DNA from: a virus
IMG/VR virus record: IMGVR_UViG_3300042922_000246
Location: 1-24,281 of that record
Length of the DNA: 24,281 nt
Direction: 5' to 3' (one strand)
A model generated the notes under the pieces. It made no database searches and had not been told where the DNA came from. It saw nothing but the letters and a program-made list of their open reading frames with translations. The stretch's first letter is position 1, and the number at the start of each line of letters is the position of its first letter. This document shows, one piece after another, positions 1-4,478 of this stretch. A program made the position numbers and the translations under genes.

Positions 1-26
1 ATAAAGATAAGCATGTTATATTTACA

Positions 27-113
27 AAAATGTTACCGCTAAAAAAATGTATGTAAAACCTTATAAATCAATGGTTAAGAAGTAGTTTAAAAAATGTTAC
101 CAAAAATGTTACC
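27..113 (+). repeat. Three copies of AAAATGTTACC
   Basis: The 11-base word AAAATGTTACC occurs at 27-37, 91-101 and 103-113, the last two almost in tandem, just upstream of the SD of the gene at 133. Spacing and position would suit an operator or activator site, but no regulator can be assigned from the sequence. A further imperfect inverted repeat, ACGGTT-TAT-AACCGT, lies inside the gene at 151-165. Confidence 0.5.
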
Positions 114-132
114 ATGTAAGGAGAAAACAGTC

Positions 133-297
133 ATGAGCCTAGATGAAATAACGGTTTATAACCGTAACATAGAAAACATCAAAAAACAAGAAAATAGAGC
201 GATTTTAGATAAAAAGTGGACTGAATTAGCTAAATTACAAGCAAAAAGAGCTGATTTTGAAACAAAAATTAAAGAAATTGAAGAAGGTAAATTGTAA
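133..297 (+). CDS. Small charged coiled-coil protein, unknown function (54 aa)
   Basis: I do not recognise this protein. It is a 54-residue, Lys/Glu-rich, probably all-helical polypeptide (MSLDEITVYNRN at the start, IKEIEEGKL at the end) with heptad-like spacing of Leu, Ile and Ala, so a short coiled coil is likely. The start at 133 is chosen because AAGGAG at 118-123 sits 9 bases before this ATG. An upstream in-frame ATG at 94 would lie inside the AAAATGTTACC repeats and has no SD. It precedes other small genes on the same strand at the end of the early region, where phages often carry short accessory genes. Codon use and AT content match its neighbours. Confidence 0.6.
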   Translation: MSLDEITVYNRNIENIKKQENRAILDKKWTELAKLQAKRADFETKIKEIEEGKL

Positions 298-398
298 GGT
301 TATTACAAATCGCATACATTTATAAAACTAAAATGTTAATTAGTGTTAAAGAGGTATTTAATAACTCATTATTTAGTTAAAAAAGAGGTATTTTTATA

Positions 399-554
399 GT
401 GAAAATAGATGTTAATGAAATGTATAAGAGTAGAATTGAACAAATAAAACATGATTTGCAGCAGGAATATTACAAAGGCAAAAGGAAAAATAAAAGAAAA
501 GTTGCCAAGCTCTTAGAAGAAAAGGAGAGACTTGATTTGTTAGTTAGGTGGTGA
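399..554 (+). CDS. Small basic helical protein, unknown function (51 aa)
   Basis: A 51-codon frame starts at GTG 399 (KIDVNEMYKSRIEQIKHDL after the initiator) and ends at TGA 552-554, only 4 bases before the next start at 559. GAGG at 385-388 is the SD, 10 bases upstream. The protein is helical, rich in Lys/Arg (KGKRKNKRKVAK) and could bind nucleic acid, but no family is recognised. The word AAAGAGGTATTT occurs twice upstream (348-359 and 382-393); only the second copy supplies the SD. Tight spacing to the regulator at 559 suggests co-transcription and translational coupling. Short basic proteins just before late regulators are common in Firmicute phages, so a regulatory role is possible but inferred only from position. 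Confidence 0.55.
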   Translation: MKIDVNEMYKSRIEQIKHDLQQEYYKGKRKNKRKVAKLLEEKERLDLLVRW

Positions 555-558
555 CAAT

Positions 559-1002
559 GTGAATGATAAGACATTTAAAAAGATAGAAAGTGATTTATAT
601 AATTATAAATATTTAAATGTTAAAATTGAAAATCTAAAAATAAAAGTTGAAGATATAAATAATAGTTATGATGGTTGTACTGCTATAAGTTATGAAGAAA
701 AAACAGGTAAAACTAATAAGTTTAATTCCAGTGTTGAAAATGAGGTTGTTAATAGAATTGAAAACACTATACCTGCTATTGGAGAATTGGAAAGGAAAAT
801 TACTTATTATATAAATCTTAAAAAGAAAATAGATAATGCTTTAACTGTTCTATCTCCTATGCAAAAGCAGTTAGTAGAATTAAGGTATTTCAGCTTTCCA
901 ACTAGATCATGGGTAAGTATAGAAAGAGATCTACACATGAATAAAGACTACTGTTGTACTAAAAGAATAGAAGTTATAACACTATTATCCAATCTTCTTT
1001 AA
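559..1002 (+). CDS. RinA/ArpU-like phage late transcription regulator (147 aa)
   Basis: The likely role is activating transcription of the late (packaging and structure) operon that begins just downstream. The N-terminal half is a long helical region (residues 1-95, many Lys/Ile/Leu). The C-terminal third, around residues 96-147, resembles sigma factor region 4 as found in RinA/ArpU-type regulators: a 'LSPMQKQLVELRYF' segment followed by a helix-turn-helix (SWVSIERDLHMNKDYCCTKR). The length is normal for this group. Translation starts at GTG 559, with AGGTGG at 546-551 as SD. The gene lies at the end of the early cluster directly before the small terminase, the standard place for these regulators. 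I am confident of the general family, less so of the subfamily; a DUF1492-type or other sigma-like phage regulator is the alternative. Confidence 0.7.
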   Translation: MNDKTFKKIESDLYNYKYLNVKIENLKIKVEDINNSYDGCTAISYEEKTGKTNKFNSSVENEVVNRIENTIPAIGELERKITYYINLKKKIDNALTVLSPMQKQLVELRYFSFPTRSWVSIERDLHMNKDYCCTKRIEVITLLSNLL

Positions 1003-1069
1003 AGGATTATCCAAGGATTATCTAAGCTTTTTCAAAGTAACTTCTAAATTTTATAGGTAAGAAATGAAA

Positions 1070-1075
1070 TATAAT
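1070..1075 (+). promoter_or_regulatory. Candidate late promoter -10 box (TATAAT)
   Basis: A perfect TATAAT lies between the late regulator and the small terminase gene. At the normal distance upstream (1047-1052) the sequence is AATTTT, so there is no recognisable -35 box. This would fit a promoter that needs an activator such as the product of the gene at 559. Because the DNA is AT-rich, a chance match is possible. Confidence 0.4.
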
Positions 1076-1100
1076 TGTATCATTGAAAGAATTAAACAAA

Positions 1101-1130
1101 GGCACTTACAGTAATGTAGGTGTCTATTTT
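1101..1130 (+). terminator. Hairpin before small terminase gene
   Basis: GGCACTTAC (1101-1109) pairs with GTAGGTGTC (1116-1124): 9 base pairs including two G-T pairs around a 6-base loop, followed by TATTTT. It looks like an intrinsic terminator ending the early transcript. It lies after the TATAAT box, so a transcript started there would meet it within about 40 nt; it could therefore be an attenuator overcome by antitermination. Confidence 0.55.
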
Positions 1131-1169
1131 ATGCGTACAAATATGTATATATGTCTAGGAGGTGAAGGC

Positions 1170-1583
1170 ATGGCTTATGATGTGCTTACAGTTAAGCAGA
1201 ATGATATGGTGACAATGCTTATACAGGGCGAGACTATCACTGATATAGCTAAGAAGATTGATGTTACTAGGCAAACTGTTTATGATTGGATGGCTAAGGA
1301 TAATATTAAGGATGAACTTGACAGGCGAAGGCGAGACCTCACAAACCAAGGAAATAGATTGATAATAAAAGATATTAATACTTATATTGGTAATATTAAA
1401 GACTTAGCCAATGACGATTCAGACAAGCGTGTGTGCTTAGCTGCTAACCAATATCTATTGAATAGGATACTTGGCAATCCAACAACGTCAATCGTGGATG
1501 CAAATAATGATAATGATGATGGGAACATTAGTGAGTTAGTGCTTGAAGAAAGGTTAAGAAGATTTAAAGTGAAAAAGAAGTGA
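1170..1583 (+). CDS. terS: Terminase small subunit (137 aa)
   Basis: This is the DNA-recognition subunit of the packaging motor: it binds the phage pac/cos site and hands DNA to the large terminase. An N-terminal helix-turn-helix is visible at about residues 10-45 (GETITDIAKKIDVTRQTVYDWM), followed by helical, charged oligomerisation-type sequence and an Asp/Asn-rich linker (DANNDNDDG) before a basic tail (RFKVKKK). The length suits small terminases of the phBC6A51 type. The start at 1170 is chosen because AGGAGGTGA at 1157-1165 lies just upstream; the frame extends back to 1083, but that stretch covers the hairpin and lacks an SD. Unusually, the large subunit is not next to it but 2.9 kb downstream, across an accessory block. 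Confidence 0.75.
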   Translation: MAYDVLTVKQNDMVTMLIQGETITDIAKKIDVTRQTVYDWMAKDNIKDELDRRRRDLTNQGNRLIIKDINTYIGNIKDLANDDSDKRVCLAANQYLLNRILGNPTTSIVDANNDNDDGNISELVLEERLRRFKVKKK

Positions 1584-1686
1584 TATGTATATTTAAATGT
1601 ATATCCATGTATAAATGCTTTATTAATAAATAAATATACATTTATATTATGAATAAGAGAATAAATAAAAATATAAACACTCGATA
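1584..1686. other. AT-rich non-coding segment after terS
   Basis: No gene is seen. The stretch is almost entirely A/T, with repeated ATGTATAT and ATAAAT words and an inverted repeat TATAAATG (1610-1617) / CATTTATA (1639-1646). It could be easily melted DNA serving packaging (pac/cos) or a transcription boundary. Nothing in it proves either. Confidence 0.4.
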
Positions 1687-1864
1687 AATGGCTTGGTTGA
1701 GCTATTCTTATTGTTAACTGCGACAAAGATTAATTTGACGCAGTTAGTAGAAATAAAAAAATGTGGCATATAACACTCTCACAATGATTACTTTAACGTG
1801 TGAAAGGAGGGTATCCTTCTAAATCACGATTTCGTTGCGAGCCGGCCCACTGGTTCCACATTTT
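1687..1864. ncRNA. Candidate structured non-coding RNA, unrecognised family
   Basis: This gene-free segment is locally far more GC-rich than its surroundings and folds well. Hairpin 1: AATGGCT (1687-1693) with AGCTATT (1700-1706). Hairpin 2: TAACTGCG (1715-1722) with CGCAGTTA (1739-1746), continued by CAAA/TTTG (1724-1727 with 1734-1737) after an A-A mismatch. Domain 3 is closed by a perfect 9-bp stem, AAAATGTGG (1758-1766) with CCACATTTT (1856-1864). It encloses TCACA/TGTGA (1779-1783 with 1799-1803), AAGGA/TCCTT (1804-1808 with 1814-1818) and a GC-rich block at 1837-1853 (GCGAGCCGGCCCACTGG). I cannot match it to a riboswitch, tmRNA, RNase P, SRP or T-box. The strand is undetermined: the closing stem is flanked by U-runs on either strand. 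Alternatives are a packaging (pac/cos) site, a terminator pair, or a leader controlling the gene at 1958. Confidence 0.5.
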
Positions 1865-1904
1865 CTATAATATTTTTAAAAGTCAGGTATTAAAAGAGGA
1901 TTCC

Positions 1905-1948
1905 TATAGTTTTATATTGAATATTTTAAGAAACTATAAGAAAAGGAG
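1905..1948 (+). promoter_or_regulatory. Hairpin plus SD in leader of the 1958 gene
   Basis: TATAGTTT (1905-1912) pairs perfectly with AAACTATA (1931-1938), ending 6 bases before the SD AGGAG (1944-1948) of the gene at 1958. TTCC at 1901-1904 could also pair with part of the SD. A TATAAT at 1866-1871, directly after the RNA-like segment, could be a -10 box, but it lacks a recognisable -35. Control of translation by folding is possible. Confidence 0.35.
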
Positions 1949-1957
1949 ATTTTTTAT

Positions 1958-2863
1958 ATGCCTGATGAAATAGAAAAATCTAAAGAAAAGAAAAAATGTT
2001 TTATAATTACTCCAATAGGTGATGATGACAGTCCTATAAGAAGACATATTAATGGAATTATAGATGCTGCCATATCTCCAGTTTTAAGTAATGATTATGA
2101 AATCATAGTGTCGCACAGGTTATCTTCGCCTGGTTCTATAAATAAACAAATTATTAACTATATTTATGAATCTGATTTAGTTATTGCTAATTTAACCACG
2201 CTTAATCCAAATGTAATGTATGAGTTAGCATTTAGACATTCAATTAGAAAACCCGTAGTAACTATAATGGAAAAAAGCGATAAAAAGTTACCTTTTGATG
2301 TTACAACGGAAAGAACTATATTCTATATAAATGACTCTCAAGGGGTATTGAATTTAAGAGAAGCGCTAAAAGCGTATGTGGAAGAAATAGAAAAAACTAA
2401 TATTGATAAATTAGATAATCCTATATTTTCAGCATTGGAAGGTGCGATAAAAGAGAAAAACATATTAGGAAAGATAAAAACTTCTGATCCAATAAAATCT
2501 GATGCAGTGGAATATATTTTAGATAGGCTTACTAACATAGAAAATAAAATAGATAATAAAAGATACAACAATAAAAGTCTTAAACGTACTCATGTTAGTT
2601 TAATTATAGACAATACAATAGTATTATCGCATAATATTAGAACAACTATATCAAATATAATTTCTAGTATAATTGAAGAAATTACTCAAAATAGAGACTT
2701 TGCTATTCAATGGAAAGATAATAATTTTGAATTTAATGTTTCATGCGAACTTAGCGGATATGAATTAAATAAATTAATCTCAAATATGTTTAAATTAAAA
2801 TTAAAAGAATCAAAGCTTTATGATATAAAATTTAGTATAGAAATAAGTCAATTTGTATCTTAG
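1958..2863 (+). CDS. Nucleoside deoxyribosyltransferase/TIR-like domain protein, possible defence effector (301 aa)
   Basis: The N-terminal half has the fold signature of the nucleoside 2-deoxyribosyltransferase/TIR-like superfamily: a first strand KKCFIITPIG (residues 12-21), a helix, the strand ESDLVIANLT (71-80), and the key motif NPNVMYELAFRHS (83-95). Glu89 of that motif would be the catalytic glutamate, followed by the strand KPVVTI. Members of this superfamily cleave nucleosides, nucleotides or NAD and are recurrent as effectors in bacterial immune systems. Residues 205-301 form a separate, unrecognised domain that could sense or oligomerise. ATG 1958 follows AGGAG at 1944-1948. The gene sits in an accessory block between the terminase genes, after an RNA-like segment and before a Dam methylase. 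The enzymatic reaction is inferred from the motif. A non-catalytic sensor role or an anti-defence function cannot be excluded. Confidence 0.6.
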   Translation: MPDEIEKSKEKKKCFIITPIGDDDSPIRRHINGIIDAAISPVLSNDYEIIVSHRLSSPGSINKQIINYIYESDLVIANLTTLNPNVMYELAFRHSIRKPVVTIMEKSDKKLPFDVTTERTIFYINDSQGVLNLREALKAYVEEIEKTNIDKLDNPIFSALEGAIKEKNILGKIKTSDPIKSDAVEYILDRLTNIENKIDNKRYNNKSLKRTHVSLIIDNTIVLSHNIRTTISNIISSIIEEITQNRDFAIQWKDNNFEFNVSCELSGYELNKLISNMFKLKLKESKLYDIKFSIEISQFVS

Positions 2864-2879
2864 TATTGTAGTCTATGTA

Positions 2880-2917
2880 AAAGAATTTTTAGCAGGGCTC
2901 TTTTTATATAATTCTTT
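2880..2917 (+). terminator. Terminator-like hairpin after the 1958 gene
   Basis: AAAGAATT (2880-2887) pairs with AATTCTTT (2910-2917), an 8-bp stem around a loop that includes the minor hairpin AGC-AGG-GCT and a T5 run, followed by ATTTT. It is AT-rich and so moderately convincing. Its 3' arm overlaps by two bases the hairpin that carries the 16S-complementary loop, so the two folds compete slightly. Confidence 0.4.
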
Positions 2918-2971
2918 ATTTTGGTGTGACGGGCGGTGTGTGATTAACCCAATATCAAAATAAGGATGTGA
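2916..2971 (+). promoter_or_regulatory. Leader hairpin of the methylase with loop complementary to 16S rRNA
   Basis: TTATTTTG (2916-2923) pairs with CAAAATAA (2956-2963); GGG (2931-2933) can pair with CCC (2948-2950) inside. Bases 2922-2941, TGGTGTGACGGGCGGTGTGT, are the exact reverse complement of the near-universal 16S rRNA stretch at E. coli 1394-1413, in the decoding site, and match the antisense of the usual 1392R primer region plus six more bases on its 5' side. The stem ends at the SD-like AAGGATGTGA (2962-2971) of the methylase at 2976. The match is seen directly; any contact with ribosomes is inference. Confidence 0.5.
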
Positions 2972-2975
2972 TAGT

Positions 2976-3731
2976 ATGTTAAAACCGCCTATTAATAGAA
3001 TGGGAGGAAAAAGTAAATTAAGAAAAACAATAATAAATATGTTACCCAAGCATGTTTGTTATGTAGAATTATTCTTTGGTGCAGGATGGGTATACTTTGG
3101 CAAAGAACCTGCAAAAGTTGAAGTTATCAATGATATAGATAAAGAGTTAATAAATCTATTCAAAATGATAAAGTATCATGGTCCAGAAGTAGAACGAATG
3201 ATTAAATATGAAATTTCAGGTAGAGACGTATTTGAAGAATATAAGAATTATATTATAGAAAACCTTACAGAGATAAATAGAGCTGTGAGGTTTTTGTATT
3301 TATTGACGCAAAGTTTTGCGGGTAAAGGAGGTAATTATGGCTATGGAACTAATACTAGACCAAAACAGCAGATATTTTATACTGAAGTTCTAAAAGATTT
3401 AAAGGAAAGATTGAAAAACACATATGTTGAGAATCTAAGCTTTGAAAAAATAATAGATAAATATGACAGAGATTATACTTGTTTCTTTGCTGATCCTCCA
3501 TATTTTGAAACTGCTGGATATGGAAATGAGTTTGGAGAAAAAGAACATTTGTTACTTAGAGATAAATTAATCAACATAAAAGGGAATTTTATTTTAACTA
3601 TAAATGATGCGCCTAAAGTAAGAAGCTGGTACAAAGATTTTAATTTTAAGGAAGTTGAGGTTAATTATTCTGTTTCAAGGGATAAGAAGGCAAGAGGAAA
3701 ATATAAAGAGTTAATTATCACTAATTATTAA
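2976..3731 (+). CDS. dam: Dam-type DNA adenine N6-methyltransferase, orphan (251 aa)
   Basis: It transfers a methyl group from S-adenosylmethionine to N6 of adenine in DNA. The D12/Dam-class motifs occur in order: NRMGGKSKL (residues 7-15, motif X, AdoMet binding), ELFFGAGWVYFGK (31-43, motif I), NDID (52-55), and the catalytic ADPPY (172-176, motif IV) in FFADPPYFETAGYG. The C-terminal half ends with a typical EVEVNYSVSRDKKARGKYKEL segment. The length is slightly shorter than E. coli Dam. GATC is the family's usual target, but specificity cannot be read from the sequence. ATG 2976 follows AAGGATGTGA. There is no adjacent restriction endonuclease, so this is a solitary methylase. In phages such enzymes protect DNA from host restriction or affect packaging or transcription. 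Confidence 0.85.
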   Translation: MLKPPINRMGGKSKLRKTIINMLPKHVCYVELFFGAGWVYFGKEPAKVEVINDIDKELINLFKMIKYHGPEVERMIKYEISGRDVFEEYKNYIIENLTEINRAVRFLYLLTQSFAGKGGNYGYGTNTRPKQQIFYTEVLKDLKERLKNTYVENLSFEKIIDKYDRDYTCFFADPPYFETAGYGNEFGEKEHLLLRDKLINIKGNFILTINDAPKVRSWYKDFNFKEVEVNYSVSRDKKARGKYKELIITNY

Positions 3732-3744
3732 TTCTGGAGGTATC

Positions 3745-3882
3745 ATGAAAAATAAAGATAAAATAAACCAAGGAAATTTAAAAAAATATAAAAACTGTGA
3801 CACATGTCCCAATAGGAAAGAAAAGAAATTATGCTGCTCAGGATGTGTTTTTAATTTTTGCAAATATTCATCGGAGGAATAA
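3745..3882 (+). CDS. Small Cys-rich, probably zinc-binding protein (45 aa)
   Basis: A 45-residue frame starts at ATG 3745 with GGAGG at 3736-3740 and ends 3 bases before the next ATG. It carries six cysteines in the C-terminal part: C18 and C21 (NCDTC), C30, C31 and C34 (LCCSGC), and C39 (FCKY). This looks like a compact zinc-binding knuckle. The N-terminus is basic and Asn-rich. The short spacing to the following gene, whose SD (GGAGG 3873-3877) lies inside this frame, suggests translation as a unit. Function is unknown. Small Cys-rich proteins are frequent in Clostridium phage accessory regions, and DNA or protein binding is only a guess. Confidence 0.6.
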   Translation: MKNKDKINQGNLKKYKNCDTCPNRKEKKLCCSGCVFNFCKYSSEE

Positions 3883-3885
3883 ACC

Positions 3886-4083
3886 ATGAAAACAAACCTT
3901 GATAAAATACGAGCTATGACTGCAGAAGAACTAAGCGAAATTTTTGCATATAAAAATATATGCCCTTATACCTTTGGTGGAAATAGACGAGGTAAATATA
4001 AAACTTGCCCATATCCACGTCATGGTTTTGAACATTGTCAAAAGTGTTGGATTGAGTGGCTAGGAAAGAAAGCGAGTAGATGA
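3886..4083 (+). CDS. Small Cys-rich phage protein, unknown function (65 aa)
   Basis: The N-terminus reads MTAEELSEIFAY (from residue 11), like many short Clostridium phage proteins that begin with a similar helix and end with a CxxC-W-W segment. Cysteines are at residues 26, 41, 51 and 54 (ICPY, TCPYP, HCQKC), with HCQKCWIEWL near the end. The arrangement is consistent with one zinc site. It has a good SD (GGAGG, 3873-3877) and directly follows the Cys-rich gene at 3745. It closes the accessory block before a 370-base gene-poor stretch. I recognise the general type but know of no assigned function. Confidence 0.6.
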   Translation: MKTNLDKIRAMTAEELSEIFAYKNICPYTFGGNRRGKYKTCPYPRHGFEHCQKCWIEWLGKKASR

Positions 4084-4451
4084 TATGTGGCTTAGTGAGT
4101 TCTTAGAGAAATATATATTTAAAGACATATGCAAGTGATGTAACAAAAATAAAACTTTGACATTACTGAATTATAAAAAATAAAAATTATTTGTAAAATG
4201 CATACATAATTATTGATTTATTAAGCTTAAATTTTAATTTATTGCTATATAATTTTTTTTTATTAAAAGTCTTCTTATCTTTTTTTTAATTATAGGATAT
4301 AAGATTAAGCTATTTACAATAATACTCAGAAATATATCAATATTGTCTAAGAAATGTTTCATATAATACGCCTCGCTTTATAAATCTAAAATGTATTTTA
4401 TCCAATTTTTGAAATAATATTCTTTAAATAAAAGCGATGAGGTGATTCAGA
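4084..4451. other. AT-rich intergenic region before the large terminase
   Basis: No gene is seen on either strand in about 370 bases. It has TTGACA at 4157-4162 with only a poor -10 (AATAAA) at the right distance, long T-runs around 4251-4260 and 4280-4288, a TATAAT at 4362-4367, and an inverted repeat: CGCTTT (4374-4379) pairs with AAAGCG (4431-4436), and CCT (4371-4373) with AGG (4440-4442) of the next SD. It probably holds a promoter and a leader for the terL gene. Confidence 0.5.
4362..4367 (+). promoter_or_regulatory. Candidate promoter -10 for the terL operon
   Basis: A TATAAT box lies about 110 bases before the large terminase start. The -35 position is weak (AATATT/ATATTG). A transcript starting near 4374 would begin with the CGCTTT arm that pairs with 4431-4436 and CCT that faces the SD. 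A second start here would explain how terL is expressed despite the inserted block. Confidence 0.3.
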
Positions 4452-4478
4452 ATGAATATTTATTGGAGTGATACTTAA
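4452..4478 (+). CDS. Possible 8-codon leader peptide coupled to terL
   Basis: ATG 4452 opens the peptide MNIYWSDT and stops at TAA 4476-4478, overlapping the terL start in TAATG. The strongest SD of the region, GAGGTGA at 4439-4445, is placed 6 bases before this ATG rather than before terL. terL has its own weaker GGAG (4465-4468) inside the peptide. The layout suggests translational coupling that sets terminase output. It is too short to judge by coding statistics. Confidence 0.35.
   Translation: MNIYWSDT

Noticed and set aside
94-132. Upstream start of the first gene at ATG 94
   Set aside because: It lies in the AAAATGTTACC repeats without an SD; ATG 133 has AAGGAG at the right distance.
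1784-1822. 12-codon frame MITLTCERRVSF with tandem AGG codons inside the RNA-like segment
   Set aside because: No SD precedes its ATG, and it lies across the paired regions; more likely chance.
1687-2863. Retron (structured RNA plus deoxyribosyltransferase-like effector)
   Set aside because: No reverse transcriptase gene is present in the block, and the closing stem of the third domain encloses only about 90 bases. It resembles a retron only in part of its layout.
2922-2941. Part of a 16S rRNA gene or an amplification primer remnant
   Set aside because: Only 20 bases match, on the antisense strand, with no further similarity at either side; the match extends beyond the 5' end of the common primer, so a primer remnant does not explain it.
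4157-4185. TTGACA promoter in the region before terL
   Set aside because: The -10 at 16-17 bases is poor (AATAAA); the TATAAT at 4362 is the better candidate.
1584-4477. Group I or group II intron between the terminase genes
   Set aside because: No catalytic core motifs or intron-encoded endonuclease are seen, and terS and terL are each complete rather than split parts of one gene.
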